Of a stretch of 64,000 nt of DNA, positions 40,520 through 51,484 are shown in pieces. The notes under the pieces are model-generated. The model saw only the letters and a list, made by a program, of their open reading frames with translations. It did not search any database and was not told where the DNA came from. Source of the DNA: Asparagopsis taxiformis. Taxonomy: Eukaryota; Rhodophyta; Florideophyceae; Bonnemaisoniales; Bonnemaisoniaceae. The translations under genes and the position numbers were made by a program. The stretch covers positions 108,050-172,049 of the forward strand of contig JALQPE010000107.1 of the NCBI GenBank assembly GCA_030407315.1. Direction: 5' to 3'. The stretch's first letter is position 1; every line of letters starts with the position of its first letter.

Positions 40520-41049
40520 TGTGGGTTGTGGGTGTGTGGGTGGTGATGGTGAGGAAGATTAAACACTTGCTTGTTGAATTGTCAAGCTTGTGTTACTGGA
40601 GAGATTGTGTTTGGATGGGAGGGAAAAGATGGGTTGTGGTATTTGTACTGTTTGTTGTGAAACGACGAGCATGTTTGGGGTTGTGGCTAGAGTTGGAAGA
40701 ATTGCAATGTTTGTGAATCCCTCATTTTCACTGCAACAGTTATTGCACTAGGTTTGTGGAAGGGCATATAGATGGGAGAAGTGTTGTGGGAGTAGAGTGG
40801 CACAGCTGCACAGGTGGACTATTTTCCGGTAATATTGAAGGTGACATTGGGGAAGAAATTTACGAGCTTAGTAGTGAGGCGGAGTGGTGGAATGCCGGTG
40901 CTGTCAGTTGAGTCAACTGAGTTGACAAACATGGAGTGGGCCTTGCAAATGATTTGGGAGTTGCAATTGCATTAGCGGTAAACATTGCGTCGTATCCTCT
41001 GCCGAACAATCGTACGCAATGACACAGGTAAATGCAGATACGATGTGCA
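40520..41049. other. Gene-free stretch with upstream region of the small basic gene
   Basis: This contains the putative TATA element of the gene at 40220-40519 and no other supported feature. Confidence 0.45.
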
Positions 41050-41447
41050 TGAACAAACCTACTGTCCCATGTCATATCTTTCACCACCCGCGTTGGCCTC
41101 AATTTTCTGCACCCAATGCAATCGACAAACAAACACTACACAATATCCACTCCACCACTCACCATTGCTTATCATTACCCACCTAGAACCACTCCATTAA
41201 CTCAGTCAAGCCACTCACCCAATTACCGTTTCGTCTTGCACTTCACAATCATTATTCTCATTCCGTCTAGTTTACTCCAGCTAGTAGTCTACTGCCCTAT
41301 CCACTGCACATACACTATCGGTCCAAGCATGTACACCCACGCACACACGCTAACATGCACGCACGCACACATACTCGCTTATTACCATTCTCAAAATCAA
41401 CTCCCACCTCCCTTCTATTCGGCGTGGGAACCCCCTCTCCTATGTCC

Positions 41448-42149
41448 TCAGATCCTCTCAATCGTGTACCGACCAACATTACGCCCCTCAAACCGGTCCG
41501 TCTCGTCCTCCACCAACGGAGCAATGTTCTTCTGCGGCACCGTCGGCAGGTCCAGCGACAAATCAAGCGGCGGCGTAAACTCACGCCCATCGTCCACTCC
41601 ACTGTCGTACGCAATCAAATCTCCAGCCATCCGCCTCACAAATCGCCCCCGAGACACATCAAACAAGTTACGATTGTTAATCTGCACAATCCAGTCCGGA
41701 GACGGCGCAATCATTCCCAGCACTGTCACAAACGGATGCGCACAATCCACCCTCAGAATCACGCTAGTCGATTTGCCAGGCATCGTCACTGCACCCGCAT
41801 CCACGACAGACAAAACGCCACGCCTCTGTCGTCGCAAACGTCGTCCCAGTCGGATAATTCGGGTGTTCACTCCAGTCTCCGCCACCTGCTCAACAGGTCC
41901 ATTCGCAAATCCGCGTATCGTGAAAAACGATTGTCGGTTCGAGTGCGAAAACGCAGCCAGCGGCGAGTACACCAGCCCATCGGACGGGATCAGATCCCCG
42001 AAATTCTCCGCGGTCAGCAGGTTGAAGAACGTCACCCTGTATTTCGCAGATCCCCGACATCCAGGGAACGGAAGATCCTCGATCGCAGCAGAACCTGCCA
42101 CCAGCACAGCCGCCACAAACACAGAACAAATCATGCGAGAAAACATCAT
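41448..42149 (-). CDS. Secreted spondin-domain protein, copy 1
   Basis: The product has 233 residues from the ATG at 42149. The open frame continues upstream to 42320, but that part contains the TATA box, and only the start at 42149 gives a clean signal peptide (residues 1-22). The mature part resembles the spondin N-terminal domain: an early KYRVTFFNLLTAENFG strand, a FSHSNRQ motif, a central MIAPSPDWIVQINNRNLF motif (the hallmark of the family), and YDSGVDDGREFTPP near the end. Spondin domains bind extracellular matrix or polysaccharide ligands. All three copies in this window encode the same protein. Long opposite-strand frames here are shadows. Confidence 0.82.
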   Translation of the reverse strand: MMFSRMICSVFVAAVLVAGSAAIEDLPFPGCRGSAKYRVTFFNLLTAENFGDLIPSDGLVYSPLAAFSHSNRQSFFTIRGFANGPVEQVAETGVNTRIIRLGRRLRRQRRGVLSVVDAGAVTMPGKSTSVILRVDCAHPFVTVLGMIAPSPDWIVQINNRNLFDVSRGRFVRRMAGDLIAYDSGVDDGREFTPPLDLSLDLPTVPQKNIAPLVEDETDRFEGRNVGRYTIERI

Positions 42150-42309
42150 TCCAGCACAACAACAACGAAAACTGGACAAACAAACAAACAAACGAACAGA
42201 TAAACGAACAAACCGAGCAACCCAGTTGACTAAGCTAGTGCACTTGATCAACAATAACAAATGTGAGTGTGACCGCCGAATTGATGTGGACACCGACACT
42301 CCCAGCTTC

Positions 42310-42317
42310 CTTATATA
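42310..42317 (-). promoter_or_regulatory. TATA box of spondin copy 1
   Basis: TATATAAG on the minus strand lies about 160 bp upstream of the ATG. It is conserved in the other two copies. Confidence 0.65.
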
Positions 42318-42820
42318 CACAACCCAGCTAGTATCTCGCCCACACTACTACCACGTCATGCGCACGTAAGGTTGCGCTCGCTCCAAATTGTCTTCATTCG
42401 TTCACTAGCCCCATCACTGGCTCAACTGATCGGTCGTTCGCTGAGTTTGTTACGCCCATCACCATATCGATGAGTCGGTTGTCCTCGCGCAGAGGACCAC
42501 GAATACATCGTTCATGGATGCAAAGGTTGATTGGGTGGTTGAAACAGCCACAGCCACAGCCGCGGTCCATCAGCTCAGCGACTGGTAGAATGACTGCGTG
42601 TGCGTGGCACGTTAGAGGACTGGTGGAGAAACTGGAGATTGGTCGTGAGTGTGTTGGGGAGAAATAAAATTATAGATCGTTTGATCATTAAGGGCAGTGA
42701 GATGATGTGTGCGTGAAATGTTGCACACGTGTGCCGATGGACATCTTGTTGTGTTGATTAATAGGAGAAATAAATATTCGAACTGGGATTGTTTCTGGCC
42801 GTGTCGCACTGTCAAAGACC

Positions 42821-44052
42821 ATCATACGTAATTACATCGGTAGACTCATACGTATAAACGTGGACGTGCCTCCCTCGCCGCAGAGACAGGAGGTAACCGT
42901 TTGCGTTGCACGTACCGCTTCTTGAAGATGCGGTCGCGTAAGTAGGGCACTGGACTCGGTGTCGAGAAACAGCTGTCTGGAGTGTCGTTCCCGGAGGCTG
43001 TAATAAGAGGTAGAAATGCCCGTATGAGGAGTCCACAGCTTGTAGTAGAGTGCAGTAGCCTATCTAACGATGTGCCCAATCTCACTCTCCAGCAATATTC
43101 GCAAGGGAAGGTGTCCGCAAGTGCCTGTAAGCCAATCATTTCCGATTTCTGGAAGAAATATGAAAAATCATGTATCCATCACCCAATGAAATGGGACTAC
43201 GACCTGATCTCACATTTCCTTCATCCACTTGTCATACTCCTGTACTCTTCCATCGGGATCTTTTCATTCCCTTTTCTATGAGCACATCGCCACTGGTGAT
43301 TCAACTTTTCGTCATTTGACTTTTAAAATTAAATTGGATCCACCCGCCGCTGGCTGTGTGCCTCCTCCAAACTGCTGGACCGCTGTCCTACATTACTTTG
43401 CACATGTCTGCTATACCTCGACGCTGCACAATCTGTCTGCTTGAATCAGACACCCAGGAGGCATGCTTTACCAAGTTGCATCTAATCCAATTTTTCGACT
43501 GCACACACTTGGCGAGAGTGATTCTATATTTCAGTGCAATGTTTCAAGGCTGCCTTCTCTCCCATTCATATTGCTCCACTTCGATTACTCCATTGCATCC
43601 CATTGATCTCAGAGCAGCTGAGGCACTGAGCTTATCGCCCATCCCAGAATCAATCCGCCTGCAAATTGCAAATTCGGATAGTCAACAATGATTTCTCGCA
43701 GAACCTCTCATGTCACCGATATCAAGTTCTCCAGCGACGCCTATCCTAAAGCACATCAGCGTTATCAAACTGGTGAAATCGTGCGTGAGGTAGCGTGATT
43801 CACATCACATTGAAGTCTATTCGTTTCTATTTATCACCAAAACGCTGTTAGTATCACCGCAGCCTGGCCTATCTCAGCATTCTCTGCGCTACATCTCCCC
43901 CGAATCCATTTACTTCCCTGTTTGAGCATGCACGTATCCCCAGTCTAAACCGTTTATAACACTCATTTCTACAAATCAAACTCACCTGTCATACACATAC
44001 ATCATAATGGAATACTGCTACTAGTTCACAATTGGCGACGGTTACAGGAGCT
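42821..44052. other. Gene-free stretch before the palindrome
   Basis: I see no supported gene. Frames such as 43356-43691 lack recognisable motifs. Confidence 0.45.
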
Positions 44053-44078
44053 GATCGATCCAGCCATGCTCAAATTGA

Positions 44079-44719
44079 TTGCGAAAACTTGTTGGAGATG
44101 GGGATTTGAAGTACACAGACCTAGAATGTTCCGGCATCGGCACATATGTAGGCACAGCGCCATTGGGTATTGTCCTCATTGACACTGACAATAGCCTTGG
44201 AACAGCTCGACTGCTTGTCACTTGTTGTCGATACCAGTCGTCGGTTTCCTGCAGCATTTTCCCAAACCTCTGGGGTTTACCGAAATCCTATTTCGCGCAT
44301 CTCTGATTGCAAACCTTATCTCCATCATCACCAAATCACGTCGATCAGCTACTCCAGAGGACCATGCTATGCAGTACGTTACTGCGTTACTGTCCGGATG
44401 TTACAGTGAAGATGCGGGACGCCAAACGTACCGGGGCAATGACGTGGGTGGAATGAAATTCCATTACGTGTTCTATGAAGCAAGGACTCATACAGTTCTT
44501 GAAATTTTGAAGAAAAATGAACCGGTCATCGAAAAGGACCATCTGCCGAAGCGGCACCGCTCGGTCCATTATGAACGTCACGGTGCGTGCGTGCTCCTCT
44601 CCGCACCGTGCCTCTCTGGCGAGTGCCAGTCCGAAATAGCTCACCAACTTGGTGAGCTTTTGGTTGATGACACCAACCAAACCTGCGTTAGTCCGTTAAC
44701 CGAACCAGCGCGTCATTGA
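44079..44719 (+). pseudogene. Possible gene remnant of unknown family (left arm copy)
   Basis: Two successive frames have protein-like composition: one starting near 44079 (containing GTYVGTAPLGIVLIDTDNS), then another to 44719 (containing FHYVFYEARTHTVLEILKKNE). They are in different frames, and the longer one has no ATG at its start. The identical arrangement in the other arm reflects duplication, not selection. No family recognised. Confidence 0.25.
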
Positions 44720-44721
44720 CG

Positions 44722-44729
44722 TGACGTCA
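44722..44729. promoter_or_regulatory. TGACGTCA palindrome upstream of cupin copy 1
   Basis: A full CRE/bZIP-type octamer about 300 bp before the cupin ATG, the same motif as in both divergent receptor promoters. Regulation is inferred. Confidence 0.45.
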
Positions 44730-45025
44730 TTGGGTTCCTACAGCGACGCAATTCATGGCCTCTCCCATCTCTGCACCGACCCTGCCGTGATGCACCGATC
44801 ACGATCAATTCACTGCATTAGACTCACACAAACCCCCGCTCCTTGTTCCACGGTCCTCCTCCTGTCCTACCTCCTATCATTCCTTCGTTCCCCGAGCATT
44901 TAAACGCGACACCAACACTCTCTGCACACTTCTGTCATCACCATACCATCCAACTACAGCATTCAGCCATCCATCCACCCGCTCATCCCCAACACATCTT
45001 CCTCATCCCGTTGCACTCCGCTCCA

Positions 45026-45538
45026 ATGGCTCGCTTCAACACACTCTCCCTCCTCGCCCTGCTTTCCTGCCTCATCTCCCTCTCCCTCGCCTCGATTCCC
45101 AGTCTGGGCCTCGACACTGCCCCGGCTGTGCGCTCTGGCCTAAGAAACCGTGACTTCCGCATCCAGTTCTCCCGCGCTACCCAGGTCAACACCCCCAACT
45201 TCAAGGTTTCCATTGCAGATCTCAATAACTTCCCCGCCCTCGCTGCCACCGACGTCCAGTCCACCATTGTCCGTGTGTTCCTCAAAGCTGGCCAGCCGTT
45301 TATTCCCCACTACCACCCTCGCGCTACCGAGACGCTCAATGCCCTCCAGGGCACATTCCGCATTTCGTTCCGATTCGAGGGTCTCGGTGAGGTCAGAACG
45401 GTGACCAATGTTATTCGAGCAGGCGAATCTACTGTGTTCCCGCAGGGCTTGGTTCATGAAACGGAGTGCATCAGCAAGACGGACTGTGTGTTCCTGTCTG
45501 TCTTCAACTCTGCTGATCCGGGCACTGTTCCTGTGTAA
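45026..45538 (+). CDS. Secreted germin-like cupin, copy 1
   Basis: The product has 170 residues from the ATG at 45026; the open frame upstream of it is leader DNA. A signal peptide covers about residues 1-22. The single cupin domain has germin box 1 with ligands His95, His97 and Glu102 (HYHPRATE, then G109) and box 2 with PQG and His144, a complete set of metal ligands. The usual Asn at the end of box 2 is replaced by Cys148, which may pair with Cys154. Family members are extracellular Mn-binding proteins, some with oxalate oxidase or superoxide dismutase activity. Which activity applies here cannot be told. The other arm encodes the same protein. Confidence 0.85.
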   Translation: MARFNTLSLLALLSCLISLSLASIPSLGLDTAPAVRSGLRNRDFRIQFSRATQVNTPNFKVSIADLNNFPALAATDVQSTIVRVFLKAGQPFIPHYHPRATETLNALQGTFRISFRFEGLGEVRTVTNVIRAGESTVFPQGLVHETECISKTDCVFLSVFNSADPGTVPV

Positions 45539-46617
45539 ACACGGCATGGATTGATAGTTTCAGAGGTGCATTTCTAGAGCACAAGACTAACTGTTGTGAC
45601 ATGATGACTCTACTCTGTTGGTCACCTACCCAAGTCAATGGGTCGGTGACCGCAACCAATTTTGTTGGCTCCACTCCATTATACTATTCTAGCTCAAGAC
45701 AGCTGCCTGGCTAGCTCAACTTGTGTGTACATCTACTGACGCTCAACCAAATCACTATACATTGCATTACAGTAAACAACGTTTCACCAAGAACAACAAT
45801 CCTTGCGACAATCATCCTACCTCGCTCTCACCAGTCATTCTTCAGTAATGCCCCGTTCTTCGAGATATAAATCTGCTGCTATCTCTCACCCAAATGCCTT
45901 GTTTCCATCGCATTGCATCGCATTGCAAAGTACTGCAAAGTCATGAAAAGTTATACAGCAGATACTCTGCGTGAAATATAACTATCTGTTCATGAGGTCA
46001 GATGAAGCAGAATCATCACATCATTCTGGCGAATGATTTCACCTTGACTTGAATCGAGCCAGGTTGACGCCTCCAGAATACCTAAAAAACATAGTGACCG
46101 AAGGCACATACAGAGGATACAGCGTTTCGTATTGGCATAAATACTCGTATATATGGCGGAAGTGAACAAACCTACCGTCCTCATGTCACATCTTCTGCCT
46201 CCCTCTTCGACCCCAATTTGCTGTATCCTTCACATTTAACAATTTAGCAGTCTCTCAAGACCCGAGAGTAGATTGACCAAGGGAGTAATGCTGAGAGCAA
46301 CTCTGTCCAATATCAGTCCCGACTCTCATCATTACTCACCACCAACCCACCTACCCCGAGCCACTCCATTGATTCACTCAAGCCACTCACCCAATCACCG
46401 TTTCGTCTTGCACTTCACAATCATTATTCTTTCCGTCTAGTTTACTCCAGCTAGTAGTCTACTGCCCTATCCACTGCACATACACTATCGGTCCAAGCAT
46501 GCACACCCACGCACACACGCTAACATGCACGCACGCACACATACTCGCTTATTACCATTCTCAAAATCAACTTCCACCTCCCTTCTATTCGGCGTGGGGA
46601 CCCCCTCTCCTATGTCC
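45539..46617. other. Convergent intergenic region, left arm
   Basis: This lies between the 3' ends of the cupin and spondin genes. I see no supported gene. The part from about 46140 on is shared with the copy at 41050-41447. Confidence 0.5.
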
Positions 46618-47319
46618 TCAGATCCTCTCAATCGTGTACCGACCAACATTACGCCCCTCAAACCGGTCCGTCTCGTCCTCCACCAACGGAGCAATGTTCT
46701 TCTGCGGCACCGTCGGCAGGTCCAGCGACAAATCAAGCGGCGGCGTAAACTCACGCCCATCGTCCACTCCACTGTCGTACGCAATCAAATCTCCAGCCAT
46801 CCGCCTCACAAATCGCCCCCGAGACACATCAAACAAGTTACGATTGTTAATCTGCACAATCCAGTCCGGAGACGGCGCAATCATTCCCAGCACTGTCACA
46901 AACGGATGCGCACAATCCACCCTCAGAATCACGCTAGTCGATTTGCCAGGCATCGTCACTGCACCCGCATCCACGACAGACAAAACGCCACGCCTCTGTC
47001 GTCGCAAACGTCGTCCCAGTCGGATAATTCGGGTGTTCACTCCAGTCTCCGCCACCTGCTCAACAGGTCCATTCGCAAATCCGCGTATCGTGAAAAACGA
47101 TTGTCGGTTCGAGTGCGAAAACGCAGCCAGCGGCGAGTACACCAGCCCATCGGACGGGATCAGATCCCCGAAATTCTCCGCGGTCAGCAGGTTGAAGAAC
47201 GTCACCCTGTATTTCGCAGATCCCCGACATCCAGGGAACGGAAGATCCTCGATCGCAGCAGAACCTGCCACCAGCACAGCCGCCACAAACACAGAACAAA
47301 TCATGCGAGAAAACATCAT
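46618..47319 (-). CDS. Secreted spondin-domain protein, copy 2
   Basis: A 233-residue protein identical to copy 1, including the signal peptide and the MIAPSPDW motif, from the ATG at 47319. It lies in the left palindrome arm, convergent with the cupin gene at 45026-45538. Confidence 0.82.
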   Translation of the reverse strand: MMFSRMICSVFVAAVLVAGSAAIEDLPFPGCRGSAKYRVTFFNLLTAENFGDLIPSDGLVYSPLAAFSHSNRQSFFTIRGFANGPVEQVAETGVNTRIIRLGRRLRRQRRGVLSVVDAGAVTMPGKSTSVILRVDCAHPFVTVLGMIAPSPDWIVQINNRNLFDVSRGRFVRRMAGDLIAYDSGVDDGREFTPPLDLSLDLPTVPQKNIAPLVEDETDRFEGRNVGRYTIERI

Positions 47320-47479
47320 TCCAGCACAACAACAACGAAAACTGGACAAACAAACAAACAAACGAACAGATAAACGAACAAACCGAGCAACCCAGTTGAC
47401 TAAGCTAGTGCACTTGATCAACAATAACAAATGTGAGTGTGACCGCCGAATTGATGTGGACACCGACACTCCCAGCTTT

Positions 47480-47487
47480 CTTATATA
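47480..47487 (-). promoter_or_regulatory. TATA box of spondin copy 2
   Basis: TATATAAG on the minus strand, at the same distance from the ATG as in copies 1 and 3. Confidence 0.65.
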
Positions 47488-47870
47488 CACAACCGAGGTA
47501 GTATCTCGCCCACACTACTACCACTCGTCATCCACTTGTACCGTTTCGCCCAGAATTCTTCTCAATCGTTCGTTAGCCCCCCCCCATTCGGTCGCTCGCC
47601 AGCGCACACGCTCAACTGATCAGTCGTTCGCTGAGTTTGGTACGCCCATCACCGTATCGGTGATTCGATTGTCCTCGCGCAGAGGAGGATCACGAATACA
47701 TCATTCATAGACGCAGAGGTTGGTTGGTGGATTGAAGCTGCCACAGCTGCAGTGAATCGGCTCAGCGACTGGAACAATCGCTGCGCGTGCGTGGCAGATT
47801 AGAGGACTGGGGGAGAGAAACTGGAAATCGAGCGAGAGGCGCGGTAGAGAAACAAAACAACGAATAGTTG

Positions 47871-48332
47871 GATCGTATCAGGCCAGATGATGATGTCTCA
47901 GATGTTGTATACGTGTACTACAGGAATCTTTTGTTCCGTTAAATTGTTGAAATAAATCACGTATGTGATGTTTGTATCGTCTTTAGGAAGTTTGTTCAAG
48001 AGAAGCCCCGCCAGTCAACCGAACCTTTCGAGAGTTCATCTCTAGAAACACGCTGGTCAAGCTTAGTTGGACACTTTAATTTAGTACCGGTTAGGAATGA
48101 CACGGTCGTATAAGATTGCCATCTGGAGAACAAAGTCGAGGGGCATCACCACTGCGATGGCAGCAGCGCCTTACAGATCGTCATCATATGTTGTGAAACG
48201 TGTAGAAACACATCCATTGGTTTCAATTCGACACCGCCTAAATTTAAACGGGAAAAGCTATCCTGTAATACACGTGTACAACTTCTCACCCACCCGTCTA
48301 CTGCCAGTAGTCTACAGGCCTCCCAAAAGACA
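47871..48332. other. Spacer at the centre of the palindrome
   Basis: This is the unique ~460 bp between the two arms. Its left part resembles the sequence after copy 1 (42670-42820). It contains no gene. A frame at 48097-48441 runs from spacer into arm and has no recognisable motif. Confidence 0.8.
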
Positions 48333-48716
48333 CAACTATTCGTTGTTTTGTTTCTCTCCCGCGCCTCTCGCTCGATTTCCAGTTTATCTCCCCCAGTCCT
48401 CTAATCTGCCACGCACGCGCAGCGATTGTTCCAGTCGCTGAGCCGATTCACTGCAGCTGTGGCAGCTTCAATCCACCAACCAACCTCTGCGTCTATGAAT
48501 GATGTATTCGTGATCCTCCTCTGCGCGAGGACAATCGAATCACCGATACGGTGATGGGCGTACCAAACTCAGCGAACGACTGATCAGTTGAGCGTGTGCG
48601 CTGGCGAGCGACCGAATGGGGGGGGGGCTAACGAACGATTGAGAAGAATTCTGGGCGAAACGGTACAAGTGGATGACGAGTGGTAGTAGTGTGGGCGAGA
48701 TACTACCTCGGTTGTG

Positions 48717-48724
48717 TATATAAG
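48717..48724 (+). promoter_or_regulatory. TATA box of spondin copy 3
   Basis: TATATAAG about 160 bp before the ATG, in the same arrangement as in the other two copies. Confidence 0.65.
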
Positions 48725-48884
48725 AAAGCTGGGAGTGTCGGTGTCCACATCAATTCGGCGGTCACACTCACATTTGTTATTGTTGATCAAGTGCACTAGC
48801 TTAGTCAACTGGGTTGCTCGGTTTGTTCGTTTATCTGTTCGTTTGTTTGTTTGTTTGTCCAGTTTTCGTTGTTGTTGTGCTGGA

Positions 48885-49586
48885 ATGATGTTTTCTCGCA
48901 TGATTTGTTCTGTGTTTGTGGCGGCTGTGCTGGTGGCAGGTTCTGCTGCGATCGAGGATCTTCCGTTCCCTGGATGTCGGGGATCTGCGAAATACAGGGT
49001 GACGTTCTTCAACCTGCTGACCGCGGAGAATTTCGGGGATCTGATCCCGTCCGATGGGCTGGTGTACTCGCCGCTGGCTGCGTTTTCGCACTCGAACCGA
49101 CAATCGTTTTTCACGATACGCGGATTTGCGAATGGACCTGTTGAGCAGGTGGCGGAGACTGGAGTGAACACCCGAATTATCCGACTGGGACGACGTTTGC
49201 GACGACAGAGGCGTGGCGTTTTGTCTGTCGTGGATGCGGGTGCAGTGACGATGCCTGGCAAATCGACTAGCGTGATTCTGAGGGTGGATTGTGCGCATCC
49301 GTTTGTGACAGTGCTGGGAATGATTGCGCCGTCTCCGGACTGGATTGTGCAGATTAACAATCGTAACTTGTTTGATGTGTCTCGGGGGCGATTTGTGAGG
49401 CGGATGGCTGGAGATTTGATTGCGTACGACAGTGGAGTGGACGATGGGCGTGAGTTTACGCCGCCGCTTGATTTGTCGCTGGACCTCCCGACGGTGCCGC
49501 AGAAGAACATTGCTCCGTTGGTGGAGGACGAGACGGACCGGTTTGAGGGGCGTAATGTTGGTCGGTACACGATTGAGAGGATCTGA
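48885..49586 (+). CDS. Secreted spondin-domain protein, copy 3
   Basis: A 233-residue protein identical to copies 1 and 2, in the right arm of the palindrome. It is divergent from copy 2 across the 460-bp spacer. The promoter with its TATA box is inside the arm, so both copies should be expressible. Confidence 0.82.
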   Translation: MMFSRMICSVFVAAVLVAGSAAIEDLPFPGCRGSAKYRVTFFNLLTAENFGDLIPSDGLVYSPLAAFSHSNRQSFFTIRGFANGPVEQVAETGVNTRIIRLGRRLRRQRRGVLSVVDAGAVTMPGKSTSVILRVDCAHPFVTVLGMIAPSPDWIVQINNRNLFDVSRGRFVRRMAGDLIAYDSGVDDGREFTPPLDLSLDLPTVPQKNIAPLVEDETDRFEGRNVGRYTIERI

Positions 49587-50665
49587 GGACATAGGAGAGG
49601 GGGTCCCCACGCCGAATAGAAGGGAGGTGGAAGTTGATTTTGAGAATGGTAATAAGCGAGTATGTGTGCGTGCGTGCATGTTAGCGTGTGTGCGTGGGTG
49701 TGCATGCTTGGACCGATAGTGTATGTGCAGTGGATAGGGCAGTAGACTACTAGCTGGAGTAAACTAGACGGAAAGAATAATGATTGTGAAGTGCAAGACG
49801 AAACGGTGATTGGGTGAGTGGCTTGAGTGAATCAATGGAGTGGCTCGGGGTAGGTGGGTTGGTGGTGAGTAATGATGAGAGTCGGGACTGATATTGGACA
49901 GAGTTGCTCTCAGCATTACTCCCTTGGTCAATCTACTCTCGAGTCTTGAGAGACTGCTAAATTGTTAAATGTGAAGGATACAGCAAATTGGGGTCGAAGA
50001 GGGAGGCAGAAGATGTGACATGAGGACGGTAGGTTTGTTCACTTCCGCCATATATACGAGTATTTATGCCAATACGAAACGCTGTATCCTCTGTATGTGC
50101 CTTCGGTCACTATGTTTTTTAGGTATTCTGGAGGCGTCAACCTGGCTCGATTCAAGTCAAGGTGAAATCATTCGCCAGAATGATGTGATGATTCTGCTTC
50201 ATCTGACCTCATGAACAGATAGTTATATTTCACGCAGAGTATCTGCTGTATAACTTTTCATGACTTTGCAGTACTTTGCAATGCGATGCAATGCGATGGA
50301 AACAAGGCATTTGGGTGAGAGATAGCAGCAGATTTATATCTCGAAGAACGGGGCATTACTGAAGAATGACTGGTGAGAGCGAGGTAGGATGATTGTCGCA
50401 AGGATTGTTGTTCTTGGTGAAACGTTGTTTACTGTAATGCAATGTATAGTGATTTGGTTGAGCGTCAGTAGATGTACACACAAGTTGAGCTAGCCAGGCA
50501 GCTGTCTTGAGCTAGAATAGTATAATGGAGTGGAGCCAACAAAATTGGTTGCGGTCACCGACCCATTGACTTGGGTAGGTGACCAACAGAGTAGAGTCAT
50601 CATGTCACAACAGTTAGTCTTGTGCTCTAGAAATGCACCTCTGAAACTATCAATCCATGCCGTGT
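49587..50665. other. Convergent intergenic region, right arm
   Basis: Mirror image of 45539-46617. No supported gene. Confidence 0.5.
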
Positions 50666-51178
50666 TTACACAGGAACAGTGCCCGGATCAGCAGAGTTGA
50701 AGACAGACAGGAACACACAGTCCGTCTTGCTGATGCACTCCGTTTCATGAACCAAGCCCTGCGGGAACACAGTAGATTCGCCTGCTCGAATAACATTGGT
50801 CACCGTTCTGACCTCACCGAGACCCTCGAATCGGAACGAAATGCGGAATGTGCCCTGGAGGGCATTGAGCGTCTCGGTAGCGCGAGGGTGGTAGTGGGGA
50901 ATAAACGGCTGGCCAGCTTTGAGGAACACACGGACAATGGTGGACTGGACGTCGGTGGCAGCGAGGGCGGGGAAGTTATTGAGATCTGCAATGGAAACCT
51001 TGAAGTTGGGGGTGTTGACCTGGGTAGCGCGGGAGAACTGGATGCGGAAGTCACGGTTTCTTAGGCCAGAGCGCACAGCCGGGGCAGTGTCGAGGCCCAG
51101 ACTGGGAATCGAGGCGAGGGAGAGGGAGATGAGGCAGGAAAGCAGGGCGAGGAGGGAGAGTGTGTTGAAGCGAGCCAT
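50666..51178 (-). CDS. Secreted germin-like cupin, copy 2
   Basis: A 170-residue protein identical to copy 1 at 45026-45538, with signal peptide and the full His/His/Glu/His metal site. Start at 51178 by the same reasoning. It lies in the right palindrome arm, convergent with spondin copy 3. Confidence 0.85.
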   Translation of the reverse strand: MARFNTLSLLALLSCLISLSLASIPSLGLDTAPAVRSGLRNRDFRIQFSRATQVNTPNFKVSIADLNNFPALAATDVQSTIVRVFLKAGQPFIPHYHPRATETLNALQGTFRISFRFEGLGEVRTVTNVIRAGESTVFPQGLVHETECISKTDCVFLSVFNSADPGTVPV

Positions 51179-51474
51179 TGGAGCGGAGTGCAACGGGATG
51201 AGGAAGATGTGTTGGGGATGAGCGGGTGGATGGATGGCTGAATGCTGTAGTTGGATGGTATGGTGATGACAGAAGTGTGCAGAGAGTGTTGGTGTCGCGT
51301 TTAAATGCTCGGGGAACGAAGGAATGATAGGAGGTAGGACAGGAGGAGGACCGTGGAACAAGGAGCGGGGGTTTGTGTGAGTCTAATGCAGTGAATTGAT
51401 CGTGATCGGTGCATCACGGCAGGGTCGGTGCAGAGATGGGAGAGGCCATGAATTGCGTCGCTGTAGGAACCCAA

Positions 51475-51482
51475 TGACGTCA
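51475..51482. promoter_or_regulatory. TGACGTCA palindrome upstream of cupin copy 2
   Basis: Mirror copy of the site at 44722-44729. Confidence 0.45.
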
Positions 51483-51484
51483 CG

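Larger units (their letters stand above)
41050..42820. repeat. Direct duplication carrying spondin copy 1
   Basis: About 1.8 kb similar to 46140-47990 in the same orientation. The coding part and immediate flanks are almost identical, while the outer flanks (before 41200 and after 42660) are diverged with small indels. This copy lies outside the palindrome, and it shows that the left palindrome arm has the ancestral sequence on the promoter side of the spondin gene. Confidence 0.8.
44053..47870. repeat. Left arm of the 8.1 kb palindrome
   Basis: This 3.8 kb arm is the near-perfect reverse complement of 48333-52151; paired coordinates add up to 96204 over most of the length. Differences are very few: a 9-versus-10-base C/G run near 47580/48620 and a few substitutions near the inner end and elsewhere. 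It carries one cupin gene, one spondin gene and one possible gene remnant. The outer end lies in a GATCGATC-containing sequence. Confidence 0.95.
46140..47990. repeat. Direct duplication carrying spondin copy 2
   Basis: This matches 41050-42820. The similarity continues about 120 bp past the inner end of the palindrome arm (47870) into the spacer, so the left arm is contiguous with older sequence and the right arm is the derived copy. Confidence 0.75.

Noticed and set aside
41116..42369. Plus-strand frame of 417 codons (and similar frames at 46499-47710 and 48584-49705)
   Set aside because: They run antisense through the spondin genes, are Ser/Thr/Pro-rich without motifs, start in a CA-rich repeat, and the sense frame has a signal peptide, TATA box and domain.
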